Positions 50,919-60,092 of a DNA stretch of 64,000 nucleotides are shown piece by piece; within the stretch, counting starts at the first letter, position 1; each line of letters begins with the position of its first letter. The notes beneath the pieces are model-generated. The model did no database searches, had not been told where the DNA came from, and was given only the letters and a program-made list of their open reading frames with translations. The stretch is from Rubritepida flocculans DSM 14296. Its GTDB lineage: Bacteria; Pseudomonadota; Alphaproteobacteria; Acetobacterales; Acetobacteraceae. Both the position numbers and the translations under genes were made by a program. The stretch spans positions 31,666 through 95,665 of the forward strand of contig NZ_AUDH01000011.1 in NCBI RefSeq assembly GCF_000425365.1. The letters are read 5' to 3'.

Positions 50919-51845
50919 TCAGCTCCGCTGGCGGCGCAGGCCGTCCACGAAGCGGTTCAGCTCGATGATGGGGTTGAACGCCTCGTTGTTGGTGGGCGCC
51001 CAGCCGCGCGACTGCCCGTCCGTCACCCGCTGGAAGGCCTCGGGGTCGCGCTGGGGCATCTCGAACATCGCGGTGCGGATCGCGGCCTTCAGCTCCTCGG
51101 GCAGGGCGCGCAGATAGGCGTGCGGCGAGTTCACGATCTGGTCGGAGCGGAAGACGATGCGGAAATCGTCGTAGCGCGCCATGCCGCGGCGCTCCATCCG
51201 GCGCAGGTTGCTCTCCTGCTCGTCGTTCCACCAGTTCGCGGCCACGTCCACCGTGCCCTGCTGCAGCGCGATCACCGCGTTCTCGTGGCTCCCGGTATAG
51301 ACCACGCGGCCGAAGAACTGCTCGGGGTTGATGCCCATGCGATGCAGGGCGAAGCGCGGCACCGTGTTGCCCGAGGTGGAGTTGGGGTCCACCAGGCCGA
51401 GGTTCCGCCCGCGCAGGTCCTGGATGCTCTGGAAGGGCGAGTTCGCCCGCACGTAGAACACGGAATAGTAGCCGAGCGAGCCGTCGCGGTTGATGTCGTA
51501 GGCGAAGGCCTCGATGGGCGCGCCCGTCATCAGGGCGCGCGCGAAGGCGGCGGGGCCGAAGAAGGCGAGGTGGATGTTGCCCGCGCGCGTGCCCTCGATC
51601 ACCGCGGCGTAGTCGTTGGCGATGCGCAGCGTCATCCGCACGCCGAGCTCGCGGGACATGTAGTCCACGAAGGGCGTGTAGCGCTCGGTCACGCCGCGGG
51701 CGTTCTCGGCCGGCACCACGGCATAGACGAGCTCGGGGAAGCGCGCGCGCCAGGCGGGCGCGGCCCCCGGGGCGTTCTGCGCGGCGGCAAGGCCGGGCAG
51801 CGCCAGCAGCGGCGCGGCGCCGATCAGGTGGCGGCGGTGCATCAT
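50919..51845 (-). CDS. phnD: Phosphonate-type periplasmic binding protein (PhnD-like)
   Basis: 308 residues with an Arg-Arg signal sequence (HRRHLIGAAPLLALPGLAAA). PhnD-type features: VPAENARGVTERYTPFVDYMSRELG, ANDYAAVIEGTRAGNIHLAFFGPAAFARA, and the ligand loop GLVDPNSTSGNTVPRF. The ATGATG start (51845) follows ACGGAGAGACCACG. The ligand could be phosphonate or phosphite-like; no C-P lyase genes are in the window to decide. Confidence 0.92.
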   Translation of the reverse strand: MMHRRHLIGAAPLLALPGLAAAQNAPGAAPAWRARFPELVYAVVPAENARGVTERYTPFVDYMSRELGVRMTLRIANDYAAVIEGTRAGNIHLAFFGPAAFARALMTGAPIEAFAYDINRDGSLGYYSVFYVRANSPFQSIQDLRGRNLGLVDPNSTSGNTVPRFALHRMGINPEQFFGRVVYTGSHENAVIALQQGTVDVAANWWNDEQESNLRRMERRGMARYDDFRIVFRSDQIVNSPHAYLRALPEELKAAIRTAMFEMPQRDPEAFQRVTDGQSRGWAPTNNEAFNPIIELNRFVDGLRRQRS

Positions 51846-51865
51846 CGTGGTCTCTCCGTCTGGGG

Positions 51866-52672
51866 TCAGGCGAGGGCTTCGGCGGGGCGGTCCCGGCCGG
51901 GATCGGGGGCGGCCTCGGCGGGGCCGAAGGCCTCGGCGGCCTCGAGGCCGTAAAGCTCGTTGGCGACGGCGTCCGTCAGCGCCTCGGGCGGGCCGTCGAA
52001 GACCAGCCGGCCCGCTGCAAGGCCCACCAGCCGCTCGCAATAGTTCCGCGCGAGGTCGAGCGAGTGGAGGTTCACCAGCACGGTGATGCCGTAGCGCCGG
52101 TTGATCTCGGCCAGCGCCTCCATCACCAGCAGCGAGTTGCGCGGATCGAGCGAGGCGACGGGCTCATCGGCCAGGATCAGCCGCGGCTCCTGCACCAGGG
52201 CGCGGCAGATGGCCACGCGCTGCTGCTGGCCGCCCGACAGGCTCTCCGCGCGCTGCGCCGCCAGCGCGCCCATGTCGAACTGCTCCAGGGCGGAGAGGGC
52301 GATCGCCTTGTCCTCCTCCGGCCAGAGCCGCAGCAGCGAGCGCCAGAGCGGCACATGCCGCACGCGCCCCACCAGCACGTTGGTCAGCACGTCGAGGCGG
52401 GGGACGAGGTTGAACTGCTGGAACACCATGGCGCATTCGCGCCGCCACTCGCGCAGCGCGGCCCCGCGCAGCGCCGTCACCTCCTGGCCCTCGAAGAGGA
52501 TGCGGCCCTCGCTCGGGTCGGTCAGGCGGTTGATCATCCTGAGCAGGGTGGATTTGCCCGCGCCCGAGCGCCCGATCACGCCGACCATCTGGCCGGCCGG
52601 GATGCTCAGGCTCACCGCGTCCACGGCCGTCTTGGCGCCGAAGCGCCGCGTCAGTCCCTCGATCTCCAGCAT
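51866..52672 (-). CDS. phnC: Phosphonate-type ABC transporter ATPase (PhnC-like)
   Basis: 268 residues. Walker [11 protein letters not shown]-loop [10 protein letters not shown], signature [11 protein letters not shown], Walker [14 protein letters not shown]-loop [11 protein letters not shown]. First gene of phnC-phnD-phnE-phnE. ATG 52672 gives the family N-terminus ([11 protein letters not shown]); the frame remains open further up but is noncoding in style. Confidence 0.93.
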   Translation of the reverse strand: MLEIEGLTRRFGAKTAVDAVSLSIPAGQMVGVIGRSGAGKSTLLRMINRLTDPSEGRILFEGQEVTALRGAALREWRRECAMVFQQFNLVPRLDVLTNVLVGRVRHVPLWRSLLRLWPEEDKAIALSALEQFDMGALAAQRAESLSGGQQQRVAICRALVQEPRLILADEPVASLDPRNSLLVMEALAEINRRYGITVLVNLHSLDLARNYCERLVGLAAGRLVFDGPPEALTDAVANELYGLEAAEAFGPAEAAPDPGRDRPAEALA

Positions 52673-52808
52673 GGTCCCCGCCCGTTCGACGCGCGGGCCC
52701 TTAGCGCCCCGGCGATGACGCGCGGATGACAGTTGCGCGAAAGCCGTGTGGCGCTTGCGCACGCCGCCGGGCGGCGTAGCCTGCCCTGCGAAGAACCGAG
52801 GAAGCGCC

Positions 52809-52975
52809 ATGCACCGCCGCCCCCTGCTTGCCGCCCCCCCTGCCGCCGCGCCCGCATGGCCGAGCAGGGCGTGGACATCGTGACCGACGACGCCCAGATG
52901 CTGCGCGACCTTATGGCGCGGGAGACGGCCCGGTGGGGCGAGCCGATCCGCGCCGCCAACATCCGCCCCGAATAG
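52809..52975 (+). pseudogene. Relic of a Bug-family solute-binding protein gene
   Basis: ATG 52809 starts a signal-peptide-like piece ([16 protein letters not shown]). About 16 codons later another frame continues with [38 protein letters not shown], a typical C-terminus of Bug/tripartite tricarboxylate receptor proteins, up to the stop at 52975. The ~300 residues normally between are missing and the two parts are out of frame. A promoter-like TTGCGC...TAGCCT lies upstream. It is read as a deletion remnant; the intact Bug gene at 56739 shows what the full form looks like. Confidence 0.6.
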
Positions 52976-52995
52976 ACGACACCGGAGTGACGCCC

Positions 52996-53190
52996 ATGCG
53001 TGCCCCTCTCGCCGCCCTCCTCGCCGGCCTCCTCCTCGCCGGCTGCGGGATGATCGATTCCAGCCCCGGCGCCTCGGGCTTCCCCGACACGGCGCTGGGC
53101 CCGCCCGGCTTCCGGCGCGGCGAGATGCGCACCGACGGCACCATCATCCTGGACCGCGAGCTGCCGGTGCGCCCGATCCGGGCGAACTGA
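52996..53190 (+). CDS. Small putative lipoprotein
   Basis: 64 residues with a type II signal peptide and lipobox LLAGC (Cys at about position 17), then a short soluble tail ([33 protein letters not shown]). No family recognised. ATG 52996 has GGAG 8 bp upstream. Confidence 0.6.
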   Translation: MRAPLAALLAGLLLAGCGMIDSSPGASGFPDTALGPPGFRRGEMRTDGTIILDRELPVRPIRAN

Positions 53191-53203
53191 GCCGCCCCGG
53201 CGG

Positions 53204-53231
53204 TTGCGCCGACCCTCCGCCGCGCCATACT
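53204..53231 (+). promoter_or_regulatory. Candidate promoter of acyl-CoA synthetase gene
   Basis: TTGCGC at 53204, 16-bp spacer, CATACT at 53226, about 35 bp ahead of ATG 53266, leaving space for the ribosome-binding site GGGGAGG. Confidence 0.35.
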
Positions 53232-53265
53232 CCCCGCCCAGAAGAACGGACAGGGGAGGACAACC

Positions 53266-54894
53266 ATGCGCGGCCTCATGCAGGAGCACCCGCTCCTCGT
53301 CTCCTCGCTGCTCGAGCATGCGGCGAAGCACCATGCCGGCGCCAAGGTCGTCTCGGTGGACGCGGCGGGCGCGGTGACGCGCGGCACCTGGCGCGACGTG
53401 GCGCATGACGCGAAGCGGCTGGCCCAGGCGCTGGCCCGCCGCGGCGTGGGGCCCGGCGAGCGCATCGCCACGCTGGCCTGGAACACCCGCGCGCACCTTG
53501 CCGCCTATTACGGCATCTCGGGCATGGGGGCGGTGCTGCACACGGTGAACCCGCGCCTCTTTCCCGACCAGATCGCCTACATCCTGCAGGACGCGGAGGA
53601 CACGCACCTCTTCGTGGATCCCTCGGTGCTGCCCGTCGTCACCGCCATCGCGGACCGGCTTCCCCCCTCGCTGCGCGCGGTGGTGCTGATGGGCCCGGTG
53701 GAGGCGCGGCCGGCCCTGCCCGTCGAGGTGCTGGAGATGGAGGCGCTGCTCGCCGCCGAGGACGGCGCCTACGAGTGGCCCGTGCTCGACGAGCACGAGG
53801 CGAGCGCGCTCTGCTACACCTCGGGCACCACGGGCATGCCGAAAGGCGTGCTCTACTCGCACCGCTCCACCGTGCTGCACGCGATGGCGGCCATCGCGCC
53901 CGATGTCTTCGCCTTCTCGGCGCGCGACGTGGTGATGCCCGTGGTGCCGATGTTCCACGTCAACGCCTGGTCCATCCCCTATGCGAGCGCGATGGTCGGC
54001 GCCTCGCTGGTGCTGCCGGGGCCGCGGCTCGATCCCGCCTCGCTGTTCAAGCTGTTCGAGGAGGAGCGCGTCACCTTCTCCGCCGGCGTGCCGACCATCT
54101 GGACCATGCTGCTGCAATGGCTGCGCGCCGAGCCCGCGCGCCGCTTCGCGCGCCCGCCGCGCCTCGTGGTCGGCGGCACGGCGCTGCCGCTGCCCGTCAC
54201 CGAGGGGTTCCTGAAGGAATACGGCGTCTCCATCGTGCACGCCTGGGGCATGACGGAGATCAGCCCGCTCGGCTCCACCAACGTCCGCAAGGCCGAGAAC
54301 GCGGACTGGGACGACGAGCGCTTCCTGCCCTATTCGCGCAAGCAGGGCCGCCCGCAGTTCGGCGTGGATTTCCGCGTGCGCGACGCGGAGGGCAACGAGA
54401 TCCCGCACGACGGCGTGGCCTTCGGCGAGCTGGAGGTGCGCGGCCACTGGACGGCCGGCGCCTACTTCAACCGGCCCGATGATCCGGCCTTCACCGAGGA
54501 TGGCTGGTTCCGCACCGGCGACGTGGTGACGGTGGACGAGCTCGGCAGCATCGAGATCGTGGATCGCGCGAAGGACGTGATCAAATCGGGCGGCGAGTGG
54601 ATCAGCTCCATCACGCTCGAGAACCTCGTCCTCGCGCACCCGGACGTGCAGCTCGCCGCCGCCATTCCCGTGCACCACCCGAAATGGGACGAGCGGCCGC
54701 TGCTCGTCGTGGTGCGCAAGCCGGGCACGGACCCCAGCCCCGAGAGCATCCTCTCCGTGCTCGAGGGCAAGATCGCGAAGTGGTGGATGCCCGACGCCGT
54801 GGAGTTCGTGGACAGCCTGCCGCTGACCGCCACCGGCAAGCTGTGGAAGGCGGAGCTGAAGCGGCAGTTCAAGGACTACCGCCTGCCCGGCTGA
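53266..54894 (+). CDS. Acyl-CoA synthetase (fatty acid/methylthiopropionate-CoA ligase type)
   Basis: 542-residue adenylate-forming enzyme. AMP motif YTSGTTGMPKGVLYSH at about residue 183, HAWGMTEISPLGS, hinge/ATP motif WFRTGDVVTVDELGSIEIVDRAKDVIKSGGEWIS, and catalytic Lys in LTATGKLWKAELK. Overall it resembles DmdB/long-chain acyl-CoA ligases; chain-length preference is not predictable. It stands alone with its own promoter. Confidence 0.92.
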   Translation: MRGLMQEHPLLVSSLLEHAAKHHAGAKVVSVDAAGAVTRGTWRDVAHDAKRLAQALARRGVGPGERIATLAWNTRAHLAAYYGISGMGAVLHTVNPRLFPDQIAYILQDAEDTHLFVDPSVLPVVTAIADRLPPSLRAVVLMGPVEARPALPVEVLEMEALLAAEDGAYEWPVLDEHEASALCYTSGTTGMPKGVLYSHRSTVLHAMAAIAPDVFAFSARDVVMPVVPMFHVNAWSIPYASAMVGASLVLPGPRLDPASLFKLFEEERVTFSAGVPTIWTMLLQWLRAEPARRFARPPRLVVGGTALPLPVTEGFLKEYGVSIVHAWGMTEISPLGSTNVRKAENADWDDERFLPYSRKQGRPQFGVDFRVRDAEGNEIPHDGVAFGELEVRGHWTAGAYFNRPDDPAFTEDGWFRTGDVVTVDELGSIEIVDRAKDVIKSGGEWISSITLENLVLAHPDVQLAAAIPVHHPKWDERPLLVVVRKPGTDPSPESILSVLEGKIAKWWMPDAVEFVDSLPLTATGKLWKAELKRQFKDYRLPG

Positions 54895-55016
54895 CGGGCG
54901 GGCTGCCCGCGCGGCGCGCAACCGCCGCGCCGCGCCGCGCGATACGGCGCGCAAGGGCGCTGGACGCGCCCGCCGCGCGGCTGGTTCGATGGCGGCTCCG
55001 GACAGGGAGAGGCTCC

Positions 55017-56630
55017 ATGAGATTCCCGCTCAAGTGGCTCGGGCTCGGCGTCGCCGCCGCGCTGCTCGCCACCACCGCCCAGGCGCAGCAGCGCCCCGGC
55101 GAGCGCGTGCTGCGCATCGCCATGACCGCGGCCGATGTGCCCACCACCACGGGCATGCCCAACAACGGCTTTGAGGGGATGCGCTTCCTCGGCTACCCGG
55201 TCTTCGAGGGGCTGATCCTGTGGGATCTGAGCCAGGCCGACCGCCCCGCCGGGCTGCGCCCCGGCCTCGCGGAATCCTGGCGCCAGGACCCGAACGACCC
55301 GCAGACCTGGCTGTTCACGCTGCGCGAGGGCGTGCGCTTCCATGACGGCACGCCCTTCACCGCCGATGCGGTGATCTGGAACCTCGAGCGCTACTTCAAC
55401 AACCAGGCGCCGCAGTTCGAGGCGCAGGGCTCCGCCATCACCCGCGCGCGCATCCCCATCATGGAGCGCTACTGGAAGGTGGACGAGCGCACGGTGGCGA
55501 TGCGCACCACCCGCGTTGCCTCCTACTTCCCCTTCATGGCGGTCTACATCCTCTTCACCAGCCCGCAGAGCTTCGAGCAGGGCGGGCGCGACTGGGCGCG
55601 GGTGGCGGCGCTCCCGCCCGCGGGCACCGGGCCCTTCCGCCTCTCCCGCTTCGTGCCGCGCCAGTCGGCCGAGCTCTCGCGCAACGACCAGTACTGGGAC
55701 CGCACGCGCATCCCGCGGCTCGACCGCGTGGTGCTGCTGCCCATGCCCGAGGCGACGACGCGCCTCGCCGCGCTGCGCTCCGGCCAGGTGGACTGGATCG
55801 AGGTGCCGCCGCCCGACGCCATCCCCTCGCTGCGCCAGGCGGGCTTCCAGGTCACCACCGGCAGCTACCCGCATGTCTGGCCCTGGTTCTTCCAACTCGG
55901 CGGCGAGACGCCCTTCCGCGACGTGCGGGTGCGCCAGGCGCTGAACTACTGCGTGGACCGCGCGGGGCTCGTGCAGCTCCTCAACGGCACGGCGGAGCCG
56001 AGCGTGGGCTGGCTCAAGCCCAATGACCCGAATTTCGGCAACCCGCAGAACCGCTACACCTACGACTCCGCGCGCGGCCGCGCGCTGCTGGCCGAGGCGG
56101 GCTTCACCGCGCAGCGCCCGCTCAGCTTCAAGGTGATGATCTCCACCTCCGGCTCGGGCCAGATGCTGCCGCTGCCGATGAACGAGTTCCTGCAGCAGAA
56201 CCTGCGCCAGGCCTGCGGCGTGAACGTCACCTTCGAGGTCACGGAGTGGAACACGCTGCTGCAGGCCACGCGCAGCCCGCCGGGCGCGCCGGTGCTGGCG
56301 GGCTCGCTGGCTCTCAACCCCTCCTCGCCCTCCTCCGACCCCTCGGTGATGGCGCGCTACTTCCTGCAGGCCTTCACGCCGCCCAACGGCTTCAACTGGC
56401 CGCAGTGGAACGACCCGCAGTTCGAGGAGGCCTTCGCCGCGCTGGAGCGCGCGACGAACGAGGCGGAGTTCAACCGCGCCTATGCCCGCGCGCATGAGCG
56501 CATCGTGGACAACCCGCCCTGGCTGTTCATCGTGCACGACCTCAACCCGCGCGCCATGAGCCGGCGCGTGCGCGGCTTCACCTCCGTCCAGTCCTGGTTC
56601 CAGGACCTGGTGCCGGTGGACCTGCAGTAG
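55017..56630 (+). CDS. Family 5 (peptide/nickel-type) ABC solute-binding protein
   Basis: 537 residues: signal peptide (RFPLKWLGLGVAAALLATTAQAQ) then SBP_bac_5 fold with FRGLRPGLAESW-like segment (LRPGLAESWRQDPNDPQTWLFTLREGVRFHDGTPFTADAVIWNLER) and VRQALNYCVDRAGLVQLL. No permease or ATPase genes lie nearby, so its transporter partner must be elsewhere. ATG 55017 follows ACAGGGAGAGGCTCC. A strong hairpin terminator follows at 56640. Confidence 0.9.
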   Translation: MRFPLKWLGLGVAAALLATTAQAQQRPGERVLRIAMTAADVPTTTGMPNNGFEGMRFLGYPVFEGLILWDLSQADRPAGLRPGLAESWRQDPNDPQTWLFTLREGVRFHDGTPFTADAVIWNLERYFNNQAPQFEAQGSAITRARIPIMERYWKVDERTVAMRTTRVASYFPFMAVYILFTSPQSFEQGGRDWARVAALPPAGTGPFRLSRFVPRQSAELSRNDQYWDRTRIPRLDRVVLLPMPEATTRLAALRSGQVDWIEVPPPDAIPSLRQAGFQVTTGSYPHVWPWFFQLGGETPFRDVRVRQALNYCVDRAGLVQLLNGTAEPSVGWLKPNDPNFGNPQNRYTYDSARGRALLAEAGFTAQRPLSFKVMISTSGSGQMLPLPMNEFLQQNLRQACGVNVTFEVTEWNTLLQATRSPPGAPVLAGSLALNPSSPSSDPSVMARYFLQAFTPPNGFNWPQWNDPQFEEAFAALERATNEAEFNRAYARAHERIVDNPPWLFIVHDLNPRAMSRRVRGFTSVQSWFQDLVPVDLQ

Positions 56631-56639
56631 CCCGGTGAG

Positions 56640-56680
56640 GCGCGCGGGAGACGGGGCGTTCCCTCCCGCGCGCGTTCCGT
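56640..56680 (+). terminator. Intrinsic terminator after solute-binding protein gene
   Basis: 10-bp stem GCGCGCGGGA / TCCCGCGCGC (56640-56649, 56664-56673) with a 14-nt loop, followed by GTTCCGTTCT, a modest T-rich tail. Confidence 0.6.
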
Positions 56681-56738
56681 TCTAGCCTTCTCCCCGGAAG
56701 CCGGCCGCAAGGCGCCGGCCCACGGGGAGAAGAACGTC

Positions 56739-57710
56739 ATGCTCACGCGCCGCAGCGCCCTCGCGCTCAGCCTCGCCGCGCCCGCCGCGGCCCTCGCCCA
56801 GCCCGCCTGGCGCCCCGACCGCAGCCTGCGCGTGATCGTGCCCTTCGCGCCCGGCGGCGCGACGGACGTGATCGCGCGCGTGCTCTCCGAGGCGATGGGG
56901 CAGATCCTCGGCCAGAGCGTCGTCATCGAGAACCGCGCGGGCGGCGCGGCGGGGCTCATCGGCTCCGAGGCGGTGGCGAAATCCGCGCCCGACGGCCACA
57001 CGCTGCTGATCCACTCCAACGCGCATGTCATCGCGCCGAGCCTCGTCGCGCGCATGCCCTATGACGTGCTGAACGATTTCGCGGCGGTGGCGCATCTGGG
57101 CGTGGTGCCGCAGGTGCTGGTGGTGAACCCGGGCGTGCCCGCGCGCAACATGATGGAGCTGATCGCCTGGCTGCGCGCCAACTCGGGCCGGGTGAACTTC
57201 GCCTCGGCCGGCATCGGCAGCGGCAACCACCTCGCCTCGGAGGTGTTCCGCGCCGCGGTGCCGGGCGTGGAGATGGAGATGGTGCAGCACCGCGGCGGCG
57301 GCCCGGCCATGCAGTCGGTCATCGCCGGCAACGCGCACATGTGCGTGGACCCCATCTCCTCGGCGCTGCCGCACATCCGCGCGGGCACGGTGCGCGGCAT
57401 CGCGGTGGCGGGGCGCGAGCGCGCGCCCATCCTGCCCGAGCTGCCCTCGGCCGCCGAATCCGGCCTGCCCGCCTGGGACGCGGCGGCCTGGTTCGGCGCC
57501 TTCGCCCCCGCGCGCACCCCGGCCGCCGCCGTCGCGGCGCTGAACGCGGCCTTCAACCAGGCGATGGACCGGCTCTCGGCCCGGCTCGGGGAGCTCGCGG
57601 TGGTGCGCCAGCCCGCCTACGCCACGCCGGCCGCCTTCGACGCCTTCGTGAGGGCCGATCTGCCGCGCGTCGCGGCCATCCTGCAGCGCGCGGGGGTGCG
57701 GCCGGAATAG
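56739..57710 (+). CDS. Bug-family (tripartite tricarboxylate transporter) solute-binding protein
   Basis: 323 residues. Tat-like signal (TRRSALALSLAAPAAALAQ), then Bug signatures: RVIVPFAPGGATDVIARVLSEAMGQILGQSVVIENRAGGAAGLIGSEAVAKSAPDGHTLL and GPAMQSVIAGNAHMCVDPISSALPHIRAG. Ligands are typically carboxylates. As with most Bug genes of this lineage, no TctA/TctB membrane genes are adjacent. Confidence 0.95.
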   Translation: MLTRRSALALSLAAPAAALAQPAWRPDRSLRVIVPFAPGGATDVIARVLSEAMGQILGQSVVIENRAGGAAGLIGSEAVAKSAPDGHTLLIHSNAHVIAPSLVARMPYDVLNDFAAVAHLGVVPQVLVVNPGVPARNMMELIAWLRANSGRVNFASAGIGSGNHLASEVFRAAVPGVEMEMVQHRGGGPAMQSVIAGNAHMCVDPISSALPHIRAGTVRGIAVAGRERAPILPELPSAAESGLPAWDAAAWFGAFAPARTPAAAVAALNAAFNQAMDRLSARLGELAVVRQPAYATPAAFDAFVRADLPRVAAILQRAGVRPE

Positions 57711-57779
57711 CGCCCGCCCCATTGCGCGCCGCCGCCGGAGGGGCGATCACATGCCCCTCAGCCGAGGAGGAACCGCCCC

Positions 57780-58115
57780 GTGATCGTGGACATCCGCATC
57801 TACACCTGCCTGCCCAACCGCATGCCGGCCTTCGTGAAGCTCTACGAGGAGAAGGCCTGGCCGCTGCAGCTCAAGTATCTGGAGAACTGCCTGGGCTGGT
57901 ACACGACCATCGAGGGCGAGCTGAACACGGTGGTCCATCTCTGGGGCTACAAGGACCAGGCCGACCGCGAGGCGCGCCGCAACGCCATGGCCGCCGACCC
58001 GGCCTGGGGCGAGTATCTACGCCTCGCCGCCGAGGGGGGCATGCTGGTGAAGATGGAGAACCGCATCGCCCGCCCCACCGGCTTCTTCACCGCCTTCCGG
58101 GAAGCGAAGGGCTGA
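57780..58115 (+). CDS. NIPSNAP-family protein
   Basis: 111-residue dimeric alpha/beta-barrel-like protein: VDIRIYTCLPNRMPAFVKLYEEKAWPLQLKYLENCLGWYTTIEGELNTVVHLWGYKDQADREARR is the NIPSNAP pattern. Its role is unknown; such genes commonly accompany Bug genes. GTG 57780 has GAGGAGGAACC upstream. Confidence 0.88.
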   Translation: MIVDIRIYTCLPNRMPAFVKLYEEKAWPLQLKYLENCLGWYTTIEGELNTVVHLWGYKDQADREARRNAMAADPAWGEYLRLAAEGGMLVKMENRIARPTGFFTAFREAKG

Positions 58116-58122
58116 GCGGCGC

Positions 58123-58458
58123 GTGATCGGCGGGCTGGCCGCGCTGCTGCTCTGCCAGCTCGCCGGCGAGATGCTGGCCCGCGCCCTCGCGCTGCCCGTG
58201 CCCGGGCCGGTGCTGGGCATGGCGCTGCTGCTGGCCGCGCTGCTCGCCCGCCGCGCCATCCCGCCCGCGCTGGAACGCACGGCGGACGGGCTGCTCGCCC
58301 ATCTCGGCCTGCTCTTCGTGCCGGCGGGGGTGGGGGTGGTGATGCACCTCGACATCCTGGCGCAGGATGCGGCGCCCATCGGCCTCGCCATCCTGGGCGG
58401 CACGCTGGTCGCCATCGGGCTGACGGGCCTGATCGCCGCGCGGCTGCTGCGGCGATGA
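58123..58458 (+). CDS. lrgA: LrgA/CidA-family membrane protein
   Basis: 111 residues, four hydrophobic helices. The family pattern PVPGPVLGMALLLAALL and LLAHLGLLFVPAGVGVVMHLDIL is clear. With LrgB it makes a holin-like or small-carboxylate (pyruvate/glycolate) membrane system. GTG start 7 bp after the NIPSNAP gene, ATGA overlap with lrgB. Confidence 0.9.
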   Translation: MIGGLAALLLCQLAGEMLARALALPVPGPVLGMALLLAALLARRAIPPALERTADGLLAHLGLLFVPAGVGVVMHLDILAQDAAPIGLAILGGTLVAIGLTGLIAARLLRR

Positions 58459-59171
58459 GCGCGCTGACCGAGCTCTGGGTCTATCTCTCGCGCGAGCCGC
58501 TGGCGGCGCTGACGGCCACGCTCTGCGCCTGGTGGGTGGCGCTGCGCGCGCAGGCGCTGGCGCGGGCGCACCCGCTGGCCAACCCGGTGCTGCTGGCGGT
58601 GGCGCTGCTGGCGGGGCTGCTGCTCGCCGCGGGGGTGGACTACCGCGCCTATTTCCAGGGGGCGCAGTTCGTCCATTTCCTGCTCGGCCCGGCCACCGTG
58701 GCGCTGGCCGTGCCGCTCGCGCGGCAGTGGGAGGCGGTGCGCGCCGCGCCGCTCGCCATCCTCGCCGCCATCGGGGCGGGCAGCCTCTTCGCCGCGGCCT
58801 CGGGGCTCGCCCTCGCCGCCGCCTTCGGCGGGGGGCAGGCGCTGGCGGCGAGCCTGGCCCCGCGGGCCGTCACCGCCCCCGTGGCGATGGGCGTGGCCGA
58901 GGCGCTGGGCGGGCTGCCCGGCCTCACCGCCGTCATCGTCATCTGCTGCGGCGTGACCGGCGCGGCGCTCGGGCCGCTGGTGCTGAATCTTCTCGGCGTG
59001 CGGGACATGCGCGCGCGCGGCCTCGCCCTCGGCACGGCGAGCCACGGCATCGGCACGGCGCGCGCGCTCTCCGTCAGCGCCGAGGCGGGCGCCTTCGCCG
59101 CCCTCGCCATGGGATTGAACGCGCTGGGCACGGCGCTGCTGCTGCCGCTGCTCTGGCGGCTGCTTGCCTGA
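58455..59171 (+). CDS. lrgB: LrgB-family membrane protein
   Basis: 238 residues with about six to seven hydrophobic segments. Signature blocks: FLLGPATVALAVPLARQW, LAPRAVTAPVAMGVAEALGG, CCGVTGAALGPLVLNLLGVRD, LGTASHGIGTARAL. Partner of the preceding lrgA. Followed 21 bp later by the dehydrogenase gene, probably same operon. Confidence 0.93.
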   Translation: MSALTELWVYLSREPLAALTATLCAWWVALRAQALARAHPLANPVLLAVALLAGLLLAAGVDYRAYFQGAQFVHFLLGPATVALAVPLARQWEAVRAAPLAILAAIGAGSLFAAASGLALAAAFGGGQALAASLAPRAVTAPVAMGVAEALGGLPGLTAVIVICCGVTGAALGPLVLNLLGVRDMRARGLALGTASHGIGTARALSVSAEAGAFAALAMGLNALGTALLLPLLWRLLA

Positions 59172-59192
59172 CCAGGATCGAGAGGACCCCGC

Positions 59193-60092
59193 ATGACCCG
59201 CATCGAACCCCCTGCCCGCGTCGCCTTCATCGGCCTTGGCATCATGGGCGCGGCGATGGCCGCCAACCTCATGAAGGCGGGCTTCGCGCTCGACATCTCC
59301 TCGCGCAGCCGCGGCAAGGCGGAGGCGCTGGAGGCCGCGGGCGCGCGCTGGCGCGACACGGGGGCCGAGGCGGCGCGCGAGGCCGCCATCATCGGCCTCT
59401 GCGTGCCCGACACGCCCGATGTCGAGGCCGCGCTCTTCGGCCCCGGCGGCGTGGCCGAGGGCGCGCAGCCCGGGGCGGTGGTGATCGACTTCTCCACCAT
59501 CTCCGCCAGCGCCACCCGGGACTTCGCGCAGCGCCTCGCCGAGCGCGGCGTGACGCTGCTGGACAGCCCCGTCTCCGGCGGGCCGCAGGGCGCGATCGAC
59601 GGCACGCTCACCTGCATGGTGGGCGGCGACGCCACGGCCTTCGCGCGCGCCGGGGCCTTCTTCGCCGCGGTGGGGCGGACGGTGACGCATCTCGGCCCTT
59701 CGGGGGCGGGGCAGCTCTGCAAATCGGCGAACCAGCTCATCATCTGCGCCACCCTCGCGGCGGTGAGCGAGGCGCTGGCCCTGGGCCGCAAGGCCGGGCT
59801 GGACGTGGAGGCGATGCGCACCGCCCTCTCCGGCGGCTCGGCCGATTCCTTCGTGCTGCGCAACCACGCCAAGCGCGTGATCGCGGGCAACTTCACCCCG
59901 GGCTTCCGCGCGGAGCTGATGCGCAAGGACATGCGCCTCGCCGTGCAGGCCATCCGCGACCATGGCGTGTTCGGCCCGGCGAGCAACATGGCCGCGCCGC
60001 TGCTCGAGCTGCTGGTGAACCGCGGCGGCGCGAAGCAGGATGTGGCCGCGCTGGGCCGGCTGATCGCGGAGCTCTCGGGGCTGGAGGGGTGA
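59193..60092 (+). CDS. HIBADH-family dehydrogenase (tartronate semialdehyde reductase-like)
   Basis: 299 residues. Cofactor site VAFIGLGIMGAAMAANLMKAGF, substrate motif LLDSPVSGGPQGAIDGTLTCMVGG, catalytic Lys in GAGQLCKSANQLIICATLAAVSEALAL. Reduces or oxidises short beta-hydroxyacids. Placement behind lrgAB, now thought in some species to move glycolate or pyruvate, would suit a glyoxylate/glycerate route, which is inference. The stop TGA begins the repeat element at 60090. Confidence 0.9.
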   Translation: MTRIEPPARVAFIGLGIMGAAMAANLMKAGFALDISSRSRGKAEALEAAGARWRDTGAEAAREAAIIGLCVPDTPDVEAALFGPGGVAEGAQPGAVVIDFSTISASATRDFAQRLAERGVTLLDSPVSGGPQGAIDGTLTCMVGGDATAFARAGAFFAAVGRTVTHLGPSGAGQLCKSANQLIICATLAAVSEALALGRKAGLDVEAMRTALSGGSADSFVLRNHAKRVIAGNFTPGFRAELMRKDMRLAVQAIRDHGVFGPASNMAAPLLELLVNRGGAKQDVAALGRLIAELSGLEG

